Shown here: one piece after another, positions 45,815 to 54,976 of the stretch
How positions within the stretch are numbered: the first letter of the stretch is position 1
How the letters are laid out: each line of letters begins with the position of its first letter
Assembly (NCBI RefSeq): GCF_003150675.1
Contig: NZ_QGGB01000003.1
Span: forward strand, 62,001 to 126,000
Direction: 5' to 3'
Source of the DNA: Rhodohalobacter mucosus
GTDB lineage: Bacteria; Bacteroidota; Rhodothermia; Balneolales; Balneolaceae
Length of the DNA: 64,000 bases
The notes under the pieces: generated by a model
Seen by the model: the letters and a program-made list of their open reading frames with translations, nothing else
Databases searched by the model: none
What the model was told of the DNA's origin: nothing
Made by a program: the position numbers and the translations under genes

Positions 45815-46114
45815 ATGATCAAGCAGCAATTCACACCCAAGAGAACCGTATGTAAAGTAACATTCTCCATCCCGGAAGAATGGGCAAACTCCAGCGCCGA
45901 GATTGTTGGAGATTTTAATGAGTGGCAAACAGGCGCCGATTCACTCACAAAAAACAAAAATCGCTGGGAAACAACTCTTCGCCTGAAACCCGGTACCGAA
46001 TACCGGTTTCGATATCTGCTGGATGGAGAGAGATGGGAGAATGATGATGCGGCAGATGCGTATATTCCAAACGAGTATGGAAGTGACGATTCTGTTGTGA
46101 GAACCGGAACATAA
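45815..46114 (+). CDS. Glycogen-binding-type CBM48 / isoamylase early-set domain protein
   Basis: A 99-residue single-domain protein. The early-set fold is indicated by VTFSIPEEWANSSAEIVGDF, then NEWQTGADSL, RWETTLRLKPGTEYRFRYLL, and DGERWENDD, the pattern of AMPK-beta and isoamylase N-terminal domains that bind alpha-glucans. Stand-alone copies are common in Bacteroidota and related groups and may tether partners to glycogen. It lies 4 bp before birA, so the two are probably co-transcribed, perhaps only by chance of position. Confidence 0.85.
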   Translation: MIKQQFTPKRTVCKVTFSIPEEWANSSAEIVGDFNEWQTGADSLTKNKNRWETTLRLKPGTEYRFRYLLDGERWENDDAADAYIPNEYGSDDSVVRTGT

Positions 46115-46118
46115 TCCG

Positions 46119-46931
46119 ATGAAACAACCTTTTGATGTGGATTTATTGAATAGCAGGCTCAGCTCATCCTGGCTTGGCCGCAAATTTATTCACATGGATC
46201 AGGTTGAATCGACCAACTCTTATCTGAAAAAACTGCCGGGCGACAAGCTTGTTCACGGTACCGTGCTTCATACCGATCACCAAACGGGCGGCAGGGGGCA
46301 GTATAAGCGAATATGGCACTCAGGTCCTAACCAGAATCTGACCTTTACCATCGCTTTCAGGCCGTCTCATGCAGACCGGGTTCCGCTTCTTACACTTGCC
46401 TGTGCCCATGCAGTCTCTGAGGCGCTCAGTGGCTTCAGCAACGAGCCGGTACTGATTAAGTGGCCGAATGATCTCATTGCAGGCGGTAAAAAGCTGGGTG
46501 GGATTCTTACAGAATGCATTTTTTTGGGAAACAAACCGGATCGCATTTTGATTGGATTGGGCCTCAATATCTTCAAGGAAGGCTATGAGGGTGTTAGCCC
46601 GGAGCAGGCAGTGTGCCTGGAAGAACTGAACGATGAATCTGCCGAGCTCAAAAGGGAAGAGATTCTCGCAAAGTGCCTGAAGGCTATAGAGAAAGCCTAT
46701 TTGCAATGGGAGAAGCAGGACCCGCAGCTTCACAACACGGTCAGCAGGAGGTTGATTGGCTATGGGCAGTGGGTTCGCATTGCCATTAACGGCCGGCCTG
46801 AGGACGGACGATTTAAATTTTTGGGAGTAAACAGAGAAGGTGAGCTTACAGCCTTGAATGAGGAGCTGGATGTGAATACATTTAAGCATGGGCAAGTTCG
46901 AATCCTCACCGGTAACGAAGACGTTTCTTAG
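46119..46931 (+). CDS. birA: Biotin-[acetyl-CoA-carboxylase] ligase
   Basis: A 270-residue biotin protein ligase that activates biotin and attaches it to acetyl-CoA carboxylase. It has QVESTNSYL, the biotinyl-AMP-binding GGRGQYKRIWHS, and KWPNDL with KLGGILTE. The N-terminal DNA-binding domain of the E. coli repressor is absent, so it is a group I, non-regulatory enzyme. Its 3' end overlaps the tilS start by 44 bp. Confidence 0.93.
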   Translation: MKQPFDVDLLNSRLSSSWLGRKFIHMDQVESTNSYLKKLPGDKLVHGTVLHTDHQTGGRGQYKRIWHSGPNQNLTFTIAFRPSHADRVPLLTLACAHAVSEALSGFSNEPVLIKWPNDLIAGGKKLGGILTECIFLGNKPDRILIGLGLNIFKEGYEGVSPEQAVCLEELNDESAELKREEILAKCLKAIEKAYLQWEKQDPQLHNTVSRRLIGYGQWVRIAINGRPEDGRFKFLGVNREGELTALNEELDVNTFKHGQVRILTGNEDVS

Positions 46932-48243
46932 TGCACACCAAAAGTTCCTGACAAAGGAAAACAGAATCATAGTGGGTGTAAGCGGAGGGCCTGACTCTAT
47001 GGCACTTCTCTACCTGCTTCATCGAACCGATACCGATTCCGTAGCTGTACACTGCAATTATGGTTTGCGGGGAAAGGATTCTGACAAAGACCAGGAACTG
47101 GTTGAAGAGATGTGCAAGCTGTGGGAAATAGAGTGTGTTGCAGTCAGGCCCGAGATTGACAAAAACTCCGGCAACTTTCAGAATAAAGCCAGGGATGAGC
47201 GCTACAGAATTTTTGAAGAGTTAAAGAGCGAGTACGGAGCCGACTACATTGCAACCGCTCATCACAGGGACGATCAGGTAGAAACCATCCTGCAGAAACT
47301 ACTCAGGGGAGCGGGTATGGGATCGTGGAAAGCGATGAGCCCCCTGGACGGTGAGTTTTTCAGGCCACTGCTGGATATACCGAAATCAGAAATTTTGAAT
47401 TTTGTCCAGCTGATGAATGTGCCGTTTCGGATGGATGGCTCGAATGAAGAGTCGACCTATGCAAGAAACTTTCTGCGTCACGCTTGGTTCCCCGATCTGA
47501 GCCGGCTTTTCCCCGGATGGAAAGAGAACCTGCTTAGATTGCCCGATCGTGCTGATGAATATACAGCTATGGCAGACACCATTCTTGCAGGCTGCCTGAA
47601 CGGTACAACCCGGCTCAACCGTGATAGATTTTTGAGTCTGCCGGATACCATACGGCAGGGAATAATGCACAGGTTTCTCGAAAAATCGATCGATGGTCTG
47701 AGTGTATCCGCTGCATTTCTAAATACCCTGAATACGCTCGATTCCCTCCAGACAGGAAACCGAATCAGTATAAACGAACGGTACGATCTACTTCGGGACA
47801 GAGATGAATTTGTGCTCAGCGATACAGAAACGGCAGAATCTTCTTTTCAGAAGGTGGTTATACAGCAAAACCATCTTCAAAAAATATTCAGGGCAAATGG
47901 ACTGATTCTGAGAATTGAAAACTTTAACGGCTCTTTCGATAACCGCTCCCTGAAGCTGGATAGTGAGAAGGTTGCATTTCCGGTTACGCTGCGCCGCTGG
48001 AAGGAGGGAGACCAGTTTACACCGCTGGGAATGGACGGAACCCAACGTATTTCGGATCATCTTACCAACAGAAAAATATCATCTGCTGAGAAATCGGATG
48101 CGTTTGTATTAGAATCGTTTGATGGGGTGATTGTTGCCGTTATATTTCCGCACTCTGCAGCAGACGGGCAGATAGGCACAATTTCCGAGCAGGTCAGATG
48201 CAGCGACAATACCCAAACCACAGTTACAATCAGAAAATCATAG
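46888..48243 (+). CDS. tilS: tRNA(Ile)-lysidine synthetase
   Basis: A 451-residue enzyme that converts C34 of tRNA-Ile(CAU) to lysidine so that it reads AUA. The PP-loop SGGPDSMALLYLL is near residue 31, and family features follow: HCNYGLRG, ATAHHRDDQVETILQKLLRGAG and the C-terminal TilS domain (RRWKEGDQFTPLGMDGTQRISD). The ATG at 46888 lies inside birA, in another frame. The C-terminal domain is complete, and the length is normal. Confidence 0.94.
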   Translation: MGKFESSPVTKTFLSAHQKFLTKENRIIVGVSGGPDSMALLYLLHRTDTDSVAVHCNYGLRGKDSDKDQELVEEMCKLWEIECVAVRPEIDKNSGNFQNKARDERYRIFEELKSEYGADYIATAHHRDDQVETILQKLLRGAGMGSWKAMSPLDGEFFRPLLDIPKSEILNFVQLMNVPFRMDGSNEESTYARNFLRHAWFPDLSRLFPGWKENLLRLPDRADEYTAMADTILAGCLNGTTRLNRDRFLSLPDTIRQGIMHRFLEKSIDGLSVSAAFLNTLNTLDSLQTGNRISINERYDLLRDRDEFVLSDTETAESSFQKVVIQQNHLQKIFRANGLILRIENFNGSFDNRSLKLDSEKVAFPVTLRRWKEGDQFTPLGMDGTQRISDHLTNRKISSAEKSDAFVLESFDGVIVAVIFPHSAADGQIGTISEQVRCSDNTQTTVTIRKS

Positions 48244-48251
48244 ACAAACGC

Positions 48252-48842
48252 ATGGAGCTTTATCATCCTGAAACCGTTCATGTAAACGGCCAAGAGTTCA
48301 GGGTTTATCTCACCCACGAGGAGATACAGCAGCGAATCAGACAGATCGGCAATGAACTCAGTAAAACCTTCCATGATAAAAAACCCATTTTTATCGGGAT
48401 ACTGAACGGATCGTATATTTTTCTGGCAGACCTCATGCGCTATGTAAGCATACCCTGTGAGGTTGATTTTCTGAAACTGAGCAGCTACGGAGATGAAAAA
48501 GTATCATCCGGGGAGGTGCAGGAACTGAAAGATATTGACGCGGAAGTGAAGGGGCGACATGTAATACTGGTAGAGGATATCATCGATACCGGCCTCTCCA
48601 TGAACTATCTGATCGACAAGCTGAAGCGCATGGGCCCTGCATCCCTCACTGTTGTAACACTGCTGCATAAAGCGGAGGCCACGGTGCATGATGTGCAGAT
48701 CGATCATGTGGCATTCCGTGTCCCTAACCTCTTTGTGATTGGTTATGGGCTCGACTACGCACAGGAAGGCCGTAATCTTGCACAGATCTATATTCCCGCG
48801 GGTGCGCCGGATGAAAACGGCGATGCAGCGGATGAGATATAA
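48252..48842 (+). CDS. hpt: Hypoxanthine phosphoribosyltransferase
   Basis: A 196-residue purine salvage enzyme converting hypoxanthine or guanine with PRPP to IMP or GMP. The PRPP loop is VILVEDIIDTGLSMNYL near residue 100, with GSYIFLADLMR and the flexible-loop SSYGD earlier, and a C-terminal base-binding RNLAQIYI. I chose the ATG at 48252, 8 bp after the tilS stop. An upstream in-frame ATG at 48198 would overlap tilS by 46 bp. The tilS-hpt order is common in bacteria. Confidence 0.93.
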   Translation: MELYHPETVHVNGQEFRVYLTHEEIQQRIRQIGNELSKTFHDKKPIFIGILNGSYIFLADLMRYVSIPCEVDFLKLSSYGDEKVSSGEVQELKDIDAEVKGRHVILVEDIIDTGLSMNYLIDKLKRMGPASLTVVTLLHKAEATVHDVQIDHVAFRVPNLFVIGYGLDYAQEGRNLAQIYIPAGAPDENGDAADEI

Positions 48843-48851
48843 AGCGGATTT

Positions 48852-48872
48852 TATGCAACTAACTGTTGCATA
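48852..48872. repeat. Perfect 8-bp inverted repeat after hpt
   Basis: TATGCAAC and GTTGCATA flank a 5-nt loop just after the hpt stop. No T-run follows, so it is not a typical terminator. It may be an RNA 3'-end hairpin or a binding site. Confidence 0.45.
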
Positions 48873-48940
48873 GGCGGGGAAAAGGTCCCTATATTTAATG
48901 CTCTTTGACAGATGGTCTGCACGACCAGATAAATCGACCC

Positions 48941-49030
48941 GGAGAGATGGCTGAGTGGTCGAAAGCGCTCCCCTGCTAAGGGAGTATACCCCCTTAAAGG
49001 GTATCGAGGGTTCGAATCCCTCTCTCTCCG
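48941..49030 (+). tRNA. tRNA-Ser (anticodon GCU)
   Basis: A 90-nt class II tRNA. The acceptor stem GGAGAGA/TCTCTCC is perfect, with discriminator G at 49030. The anticodon stem CTCCC/GGGAG encloses the loop CTGCTAA with anticodon GCT at 48975-48977. A long variable arm (TATACCC/GGGTATC region) identifies a serine tRNA, and the T-arm has GGTTCGAATCC. It reads AGC/AGU codons. The CCA end is not encoded. Confidence 0.97.
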
Positions 49031-49076
49031 CTTCTACAATTTTGCAGGTCGTTCCCGGCCTGCGGCAATCTCTGCT

Positions 49077-49112
49077 AAAGGATGCCGGCTGAAAAGCCGT
49101 CATCCTTTTTTT
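49077..49112 (+). terminator. Rho-independent terminator after tRNA-Ser
   Basis: AAAGGATG-CGGCT and AGCCG-CATCCTTT form a long stem with a GAAA loop and one internal mismatch, followed by seven T residues (49106-49112). It ends the hpt/tRNA transcript. Confidence 0.9.
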
Positions 49113-49172
49113 ATAATGTATTGTTACCCGTCAATGCCTCTTGCTTAATGCGGGCTTTATACTGATAGACTC

Positions 49173-49748
49173 ATGTTTGATCTCATTCCCGAAGCATACG
49201 TTCCGCTTTTTATCTTTTTCGCACGCATTCTGGATGTAAGCACAGGCACGCTTCGCATTATGTTTGTCTCAAAAGGAATGAAAGGAAAATCCACGATACT
49301 GGGTTTCATCGAGGTATTGATATGGATCGTTATCGTGGCACAGATTTTTCAGAATCTGAATAACTGGATGAACTATGTGGCTTTCGCCGGTGGATTTGCG
49401 GCAGGCACCTATATCGGTATGTACATCGAGGAGAAGATGAAAATGGGTGTGCAGATTTTCCGCATTATTGTAAACCGGGAGAGTTCAGGCCTGGCCGAAG
49501 TGTTGAAAAGTGCTGATTTTCGGGTTACAACCATCGATGGGGAGGGAAAATACGGGCCGGTAAAGGTGCTGTTTACAATTGCGAAGCGCAAACGATGGCA
49601 TGAACTCGCAGATCTTGTAAATGAACATGCACCCAACGCTTTTTATTCGGTAGAGGATGTGAAGCACGTTTCAATGATGGATGAGGAGATGCAGCCCTAT
49701 AAACAGGATCTGATTACACGGATGCTTAAACTGAAGAAAAGCATCTGA
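49173..49748 (+). CDS. UPF0316 membrane protein (DUF5698/DUF2179)
   Basis: A 191-residue protein with three membrane helices (about 10-28, 44-62 and 66-86). The N-terminal DUF5698 region includes ARILDVSTGTLRIMFVSKGMKG, and the C-terminal DUF2179 soluble domain runs from about 95 to 180 (VLFTIAKRKRWHELADLV). This is the YebE-like UPF0316 architecture, of unknown function. DUF2179 is thought to bind a small ligand. The gene stands alone after the tRNA terminator. Confidence 0.9.
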   Translation: MFDLIPEAYVPLFIFFARILDVSTGTLRIMFVSKGMKGKSTILGFIEVLIWIVIVAQIFQNLNNWMNYVAFAGGFAAGTYIGMYIEEKMKMGVQIFRIIVNRESSGLAEVLKSADFRVTTIDGEGKYGPVKVLFTIAKRKRWHELADLVNEHAPNAFYSVEDVKHVSMMDEEMQPYKQDLITRMLKLKKSI

Positions 49749-49763
49749 CATCTGCCTCTATCT

Positions 49764-50720
49764 CTATTCTGAATCTTCATCCAGCCATGCAACGCGCTGA
49801 CTGGATGTATGGGGAGATGTCATCACCTCCCGGTACAGATCTGTTCGTCGTGCGTTCTTATAGCGGTAACCTCCAGCCTGATTAAGCTTGTCGGTTGTTG
49901 CTTCCGCCAGAATCATGTCGTCGCCCAGTTCCGTGCATTCAGCAAGTATGTCACCAAATGGATCCAGGATCATCGAACAACCGTTTTTGAGCTGATCGTG
50001 ATCCATGCCAATCGGGTTTGTAAACACAACGTAGGCGGCATTGTCATAGGCCCTGGATGGGAGCCACTTCATGAGCCATTCACGTCCTTTCAATCCGTTA
50101 AACTCTGCCCTGAGAGAGGTTGGGTCTGTTTTTCGGTTTTTCCATAATGCCGGATCCACGAAGCCTGCACCCGGACGCGTGGATGGCGTACACATGGTTA
50201 CATGAGGCATGAATATTATATCGGCACCCAGCAGATTGGTGGCCCGTACGTTCTCCGGGATATTATTGTCGTAACAGATCAGAATTCCGCAGGTCCATCC
50301 GTTCAGCTCAAAAAGGGTGTAGGAGTTGCCGGCGCTGAGATCCGGGTGGATGAACGGGTGCAGCTTTCGGTGAGAGGCAACCGGCCCGTTTTTATCTGCG
50401 CAGACGTAGGTATTGTAGATCCGGTTCTCATCATCCCGTTCAAATAAGCCGGCCAGGATCGTGATCCCGTTCTTTTTGGATAACTCTGAAAGGCGTCTGA
50501 TGGACGGTCCGCCGTCGACGGGTTCGGCCAGCTCCAGCATCTCATTCCTGTTCAGCGTGCGCGCAACCGTGTATCCGGTAATACAGCATTCATGAAAGGC
50601 AATTGTATCGGCACCTGCAGTTGCCGCTTCAGCGCTCATGGCATCAATAACGCCAAGATTATACTCTTTGTCGAGGCTCCGGTGTTCAAACTGGGCTGCA
50701 GCTATTTTGAAGGGCTTCAT
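49764..50720 (-). CDS. Nitrilase-superfamily carbon-nitrogen hydrolase
   Basis: A 318-residue enzyme with the Glu-Lys-Cys triad of the superfamily: Glu in IAFHECCITGY near residue 44, Lys in SHRKLHPF near residue 120, and Cys in CGILICYDNNIPE near residue 153. It probably hydrolyses an amide or carbamoyl group. The branch cannot be set from sequence by eye, and it is not clearly a true nitrilase. It is convergent with the UPF0316 gene and has no operon partner. Confidence 0.88.
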   Translation of the reverse strand: MKPFKIAAAQFEHRSLDKEYNLGVIDAMSAEAATAGADTIAFHECCITGYTVARTLNRNEMLELAEPVDGGPSIRRLSELSKKNGITILAGLFERDDENRIYNTYVCADKNGPVASHRKLHPFIHPDLSAGNSYTLFELNGWTCGILICYDNNIPENVRATNLLGADIIFMPHVTMCTPSTRPGAGFVDPALWKNRKTDPTSLRAEFNGLKGREWLMKWLPSRAYDNAAYVVFTNPIGMDHDQLKNGCSMILDPFGDILAECTELGDDMILAEATTDKLNQAGGYRYKNARRTDLYREVMTSPHTSSQRVAWLDEDSE

Positions 50721-50807
50721 TGGAAATAAAAAAGGTTCATTTTCCTGTTAGATGCACCAAAATAGGAAAATGAACCCGAAATACCGTTATGACCGTCTTG
50801 TTGTGTG

Positions 50808-51761
50808 TCAGGACTTTACAAAAAGGACTTCTGAAAAACCGTTTTTCTCCAGTCCGGGTCCGGAAATCGTATAGCTGTTTGCAAGGTTTGATCGGGAACC
50901 TTTAAGGCATGTTGCGGACTGTTCACGATTTCCGGACCGTATGATAACCTCACTCAGGTTTTCAAACTGGTTAAAATCTATCATATGGTGAGCGGCGGTT
51001 CCTGCTTCTGAAGCATTTTCAGAACAGAAAGCAGAAGCGATCTGGTTGTCATTTTTCATGTCGCTGTATCCAGGAAACAGCGGATAAGTTACTTCTACAG
51101 GGCTATTTGTACCGCTTAAATTGATTTCGATCTCTGCAAGCGTGGTAATTGACCACATCGGATTACCCTCTTCATCAATCATGCTGTTTGAAATGAGCGT
51201 ATCAAGATCCGAATCTGAAAGTTTCGCAAGTGCAGCGCTAATCTCATCCCTGGAAAAAGTAACAGGAATATCAAAACGATTCAGAAATGACGTAATCTCA
51301 CCGGATGTAAGGCCGTTCTGATTGTAGGATGGCACAGCCTGAAAAGTAACGGCAGAGGCCGAATTCAGCGTTGTATCCGTGACGGCCAGTTCAAAGCTAT
51401 TCAGTGTTGCATATATATCGTAGGGCAGGGCACCGAAAGAACTTTCAGACTGAAGCGATACGGCTTCAATTTTGGTCTGAAGGGTAACGGTTGTACCATC
51501 CTGAACGGATGCACCGGGTGTAAACGAAAAAACGGCGAAATCACTGTTCAGTTCAAGGCGGCTGTCTGCAAATACATCATCATTGCTGCTCATGAGCTGA
51601 ACGCCGGGGACCGGCAGGCCGAATGTCCCCTCAAATTGAATTTGTGTATACTGAGCCCCATCGCTAAATCCCCCCTGGAATGCAATTCTCTCCGCATGGG
51701 GCTTCAGTAACACAAAAAGCATAAAGGCCGGAACAAGATATTTTGAGATAAACTTTTTCAT
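50808..51761 (-). CDS. Unrecognised secreted protein
   Basis: A 317-residue protein with a signal peptide (MKKFISKYLVPAFMLFVLLK). The rest is rich in Ser, Thr, Asn and short strands (QYTQIQFEGTFGLPVPGVQL, TVTLQTKIEAVSLQSES) with only two cysteines late in the chain. It looks like an exported beta-rich, perhaps surface, protein, but I recognise no family. I begin at the ATG at 51761, which places the signal peptide at the N-terminus. An earlier in-frame start would put 25 polar residues before it. Confidence 0.65.
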   Translation of the reverse strand: MKKFISKYLVPAFMLFVLLKPHAERIAFQGGFSDGAQYTQIQFEGTFGLPVPGVQLMSSNDDVFADSRLELNSDFAVFSFTPGASVQDGTTVTLQTKIEAVSLQSESSFGALPYDIYATLNSFELAVTDTTLNSASAVTFQAVPSYNQNGLTSGEITSFLNRFDIPVTFSRDEISAALAKLSDSDLDTLISNSMIDEEGNPMWSITTLAEIEINLSGTNSPVEVTYPLFPGYSDMKNDNQIASAFCSENASEAGTAAHHMIDFNQFENLSEVIIRSGNREQSATCLKGSRSNLANSYTISGPGLEKNGFSEVLFVKS

Positions 51762-51985
51762 AACAGGTTGTATTGATATCAGAGACTTTGTTTGAGTAAC
51801 TGTTATCAATGTAGCCCTGCCAGACCCCGCAAACACTACCCGAACATGTGGTTGTTCATGTAGTGAAGCATTTACTGAAATGACATATAACCAATTTTAT
51901 CAATTAGTTATAAAATTTAAGGCCTTTTTCGTGGATGAGAAAGATACGGGCTGGCGCAGTGCCTTTAGAAACCCCATTTGAGGGC

Positions 51986-52408
51986 TCAGGAACCCATCAA
52001 AGTGATGACGATCCGCCGTGAACCGCCTCTGTTGCGATGTTCACACAAATAGATACCCTGCCAGGTTCCCAGATTAAAACGTCCGTTGGTAACGGGTACT
52101 GTAACAGAGTGGCCCAGAATGGAGCTTTTCAGGTGGGACGTCATATCATCCGGGCCTTCCAGGGTATGTTCAAACAGTGAGGTGTCTTCGGGAACCATGC
52201 GGTTAAAGTGTGTTTCGAAGTCACGACGCACAGATGGATCTGCGTTTTCGTTAATGGTAAGCCCTGCACTGGTATGCTGAATGAAAATGTGTGCAACTCC
52301 ATGCTGAATTTCCCTGATCTCGGGTAGGTGGTCCAGGATTTCTTCCGTGATCAAATGAAAACCTCTTGGCCGGGATTTAAGGGATATTTCTTTTTGGATC
52401 GTACTCAT
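51986..52408 (-). CDS. YjbQ/UPF0047-family protein
   Basis: A 140-residue protein of the YjbQ family, some members of which have weak thiamine-phosphate synthase activity. Conserved stretches are HIFIQHTSAGLTINENADP, HLKSSILGHSVTVPV and LGTWQGIYLCEHR. The conserved His and Asp/Glu residues form a trimer-interface metal or phosphate site. It begins 3 bp after the SDR gene stops, so both are in one operon. Confidence 0.92.
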   Translation of the reverse strand: MSTIQKEISLKSRPRGFHLITEEILDHLPEIREIQHGVAHIFIQHTSAGLTINENADPSVRRDFETHFNRMVPEDTSLFEHTLEGPDDMTSHLKSSILGHSVTVPVTNGRFNLGTWQGIYLCEHRNRGGSRRIVITLMGS

Positions 52409-52411
52409 GGA

Positions 52412-53188
52412 TTACCCGAACAGTCCGGATATGACTCCTCCGTCATGACTGATGGTTTGACCTGTTACATACCCGCTTTGGCCGGAAAGCAGCCAGACAG
52501 CCAGTGAGGCCAGCTCTTCGGCTTTACCCATCCTGCCGACGGGCACATTTTCTTCCATCTCTTTTTTTGCACGATCATACGAAATTCCGCGGACGCTGCT
52601 GTTGTTTTTAATGACGCGCTCAATTGCAGGGGTTTCATGAGATCCGGGTGCCAGTACATTGACAGTGACGCCGCTTTTTGCGATTTCAAGCGCCAGTGAT
52701 TTGGCAAAACCCACCACGCCTGCACGGTAGGCATTGCTTAACACCAGTGAGGGGAGAGGCTGTTTAACCGACTGACTCTCAATAAAGAGCATTCTGCCGT
52801 ATTCATTATCCCTGAAAACCGGGGCCAGGCGCAGTGCAAGGTCAATTTTCCAGCGCATTACAAGCTGCCAGGCCGAATCCCAGTCTTTCATGTCGGTCTG
52901 TAGGGGAGTTCCGGTTGGCGGTCCGCCCGCGTTAAAAACAATTCCGTGTGTTTTCAATGAAGCCACGGTCTTTTCAATCTTGTCGAGCGTTTCGCTGTAG
53001 ATCAGGCTGCCTTCAATGATTTCCGTTTTATTTGCGAAGTGGCTGAACTTTTCATTCAGAAGTTGTCCGCGCCTCGCTACCAGAACAACATCCGCCCCCT
53101 CTGTGAGCAGCTGTCGGGCAATGGCTTCACCAAATCCGCTGCTGGCACCGCATACCACAAAGCGCTGATTATCCAGGTTCAAATTCAT
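52412..53188 (-). CDS. Short-chain dehydrogenase/reductase
   Basis: A 258-residue classical SDR. It has a glycine-rich NAD(P) motif in VVCGASSGFGEAIARQL, NAG in VFNAGGPP, a catalytic Ser in FIESQSVK, and a tail with YVTGQTISHDGG as in enoyl-ACP reductase-like and 3-oxoacyl reductase-like enzymes. The usual Tyr-x-x-x-Lys appears as SNAYRAGVVGFAKSL, where the position after Tyr-x-x-x is Val/Gly, so the catalytic Lys is not in its canonical place. The substrate is unknown. It is followed at 3 bp by yjbQ. Confidence 0.88.
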   Translation of the reverse strand: MNLNLDNQRFVVCGASSGFGEAIARQLLTEGADVVLVARRGQLLNEKFSHFANKTEIIEGSLIYSETLDKIEKTVASLKTHGIVFNAGGPPTGTPLQTDMKDWDSAWQLVMRWKIDLALRLAPVFRDNEYGRMLFIESQSVKQPLPSLVLSNAYRAGVVGFAKSLALEIAKSGVTVNVLAPGSHETPAIERVIKNNSSVRGISYDRAKKEMEENVPVGRMGKAEELASLAVWLLSGQSGYVTGQTISHDGGVISGLFG

Positions 53189-53245
53189 TGCGAGTGGATT
53201 TTGATGTGCATGATTTTCTGAAAATCAATTTTTTATGGAGATGAA

Positions 53246-54040
53246 TCAGTCGGGACAATTGATGTAGCTGAACTCAATGTTTTGTCCGGAAGGAAGCGTC
53301 TGAATAACAGGCTTGTTGCTTTCGCTGTATTGGTAACTGAACTCAAAGGTTTGGTCGTTTTCAGTAAAGGATAAGATATTGTTCTCCGAAAAGAATCGGA
53401 CATCCGGGAAATTGCTGCTTCCAAAAAAGGGCAGCCAAAGCTCTTTTTGAGGACTGCTCGACCCGTCGTAGGTGTACCTGCGGTCCTCCAGCTTTCGAAA
53501 GCCTGATGGATCTTCATCAGTGGCCCTGAACCGTTCATTTCGTACGATATTACCATCCGGCCCGGTGTGATAAAGCGAGTATCCGACGTAAAGTACGTCA
53601 CCTGTACTGGCCTCGCGTGTCATGTCAATCCGTATCAAATCGTCTTCAGGATAGCTGAATTCATGGAAAAGGAGCACGCCGGACGATGTGAAGTAACGCG
53701 TAACAGTGGCCGGCCTGTCATTTTCCATTTCGATCGTCATAAAAGGAAATGGAGAGATAGAGTCTTGCTGATCGGTGACCTCAATTTTATTTTCGAAGTA
53801 TTTGAATAAAAATGAACCTACAATTCGCGCTTCGCCCTCTTCCGGCCTGAACTCCTGCAGCACTCTGTAAATCCTGCCGCCGGAGATTGTCTGAAACTTA
53901 AGGCTGTTGAACGGATCGAACTGTATCTCTTCAAGAATACACTCGGTCTGCTTGTCTTCGTTAGATTCCAGGATGGAACAGGAACTGAACAATAGAAGCA
54001 AAAGTGCTGCTAGGGAAATTGACAGATATCTGAAAAACAT
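53246..54040 (-). CDS. Unrecognised lipoprotein
   Basis: A 264-residue protein with a lipobox (LLLLFSSCSILES, Cys near residue 21). The body consists of short repeated strand pairs (VTRYFTSSGVLLFHEFSYPE, FEFSYQYSESNKPVIQTL), reminiscent of DUF4595-like lipoproteins of Bacteroidota with RHS-type strands. No catalytic motif is visible. It would be anchored to the inner or outer membrane. It has no operon partner. Confidence 0.65.
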   Translation of the reverse strand: MFFRYLSISLAALLLLLFSSCSILESNEDKQTECILEEIQFDPFNSLKFQTISGGRIYRVLQEFRPEEGEARIVGSFLFKYFENKIEVTDQQDSISPFPFMTIEMENDRPATVTRYFTSSGVLLFHEFSYPEDDLIRIDMTREASTGDVLYVGYSLYHTGPDGNIVRNERFRATDEDPSGFRKLEDRRYTYDGSSSPQKELWLPFFGSSNFPDVRFFSENNILSFTENDQTFEFSYQYSESNKPVIQTLPSGQNIEFSYINCPD

Positions 54041-54209
54041 AGGATGTCCGGTTTGATCATGCTCCGGTTATTCGGACGAAAGCATAGTATATAAATTATT
54101 GAAGAAAAATTAAGTGAAAATCATTCATCATGTATATCAGAGGCCTGTAGCATCGCATCGATATGCTTGTCGGGACAATCAATCTGCGATTATCAGATGA
54201 AAAATTTAT

Positions 54210-54416
54210 TTATTCTTCCGCGTATTCAAGCAGGTCGCCGGGCTGGCAATCGAGAGCTTTGCAGATGGAGGCAAGTGTTTCAAAACGTACTCCTTTGGCC
54301 TTTCCGGTTTTCAGAAGTGAAAGGTTTGTTACCGAAATGCCCACTTCTTCAGCCAGCTCTTTGAGAAGCATTTTCCTCCGGGCCAGCATTACGTCTATTC
54401 GAACAATGATTTTCAT
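54210..54416 (-). CDS. Small helix-turn-helix (XRE/YozG-like) regulator
   Basis: A 68-residue single-domain DNA-binding protein. The helix-turn-helix is RKMLLKELAEEVGISVTNLSL, followed by LASICKALDCQPGDLLEYAE, the common end of YozG-type regulators. Its start overlaps the DUF2975 stop (ATGA), forming the widespread DUF2975/HTH pair, in which the membrane protein is thought to accompany or modulate the regulator. Confidence 0.92.
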   Translation of the reverse strand: MKIIVRIDVMLARRKMLLKELAEEVGISVTNLSLLKTGKAKGVRFETLASICKALDCQPGDLLEYAEE

Positions 54417-54976
54417 ATGATCATGTTGTTTTCTTCAAGAAGCATTTTTCCTTCACGAAACACTTCAGCCAATACCAGACAGGCCAGTGAGAACAGAAGG
54501 GGACCGGGAACGAGCCCTAGGGTAATCTGCATGCTGCCCCCGATATAGCTGAAGTTGATACCGCTTGCAATGAAGGCGATAAACCCCAGAAGTGACAAGT
54601 CGCGAAAGTGCTTTATGTTGCTGCCATAAAATGTTTTAACCTCATCAATCGATGTAAGGACCAACATTATTTTTCTGATTATCAGCACTGTAATTCCCAG
54701 GAAGAATAAGCTTCTGAATACGATCCAGCCGACCATAAAGCCGCTGAGTTCACTGAGGCTTACGGTATCCGTTGAATGGTCCGCAGTCATAAAATCGAAG
54801 CCGTTCAATCCGTATCCTGTTTCGACACCGGCTGAGACGCGTATACCCGAGAGCTGATCAGGTGCTATAAGCCAATAAAAAAAACCAATGACCAATAGAG
54901 CCATCAGTACGATGCATAGCCATTCAATCAATCGGCACGCGGTTTTGGAAAGACTGAGAATTCTGTTTTTTTCCAT
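54413..54976 (-). CDS. DUF2975 membrane protein
   Basis: A 187-residue protein with four predicted helices (about 16-36, 86-106, 125-145 and 150-170). The membrane arrangement and the gene pair with an overlapping small helix-turn-helix regulator identify DUF2975. Function is unknown. It stands upstream of the regulator, with which it forms a two-gene operon. Confidence 0.85.
   Translation of the reverse strand: MEKNRILSLSKTACRLIEWLCIVLMALLVIGFFYWLIAPDQLSGIRVSAGVETGYGLNGFDFMTADHSTDTVSLSELSGFMVGWIVFRSLFFLGITVLIIRKIMLVLTSIDEVKTFYGSNIKHFRDLSLLGFIAFIASGINFSYIGGSMQITLGLVPGPLLFSLACLVLAEVFREGKMLLEENNMII

Noticed and set aside
48941-49030. tRNA-Ser as integration site for a mobile element
   Set aside because: No repeat of its 3' end and no integrase gene is seen downstream. 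Ordinary genes and a terminator follow.
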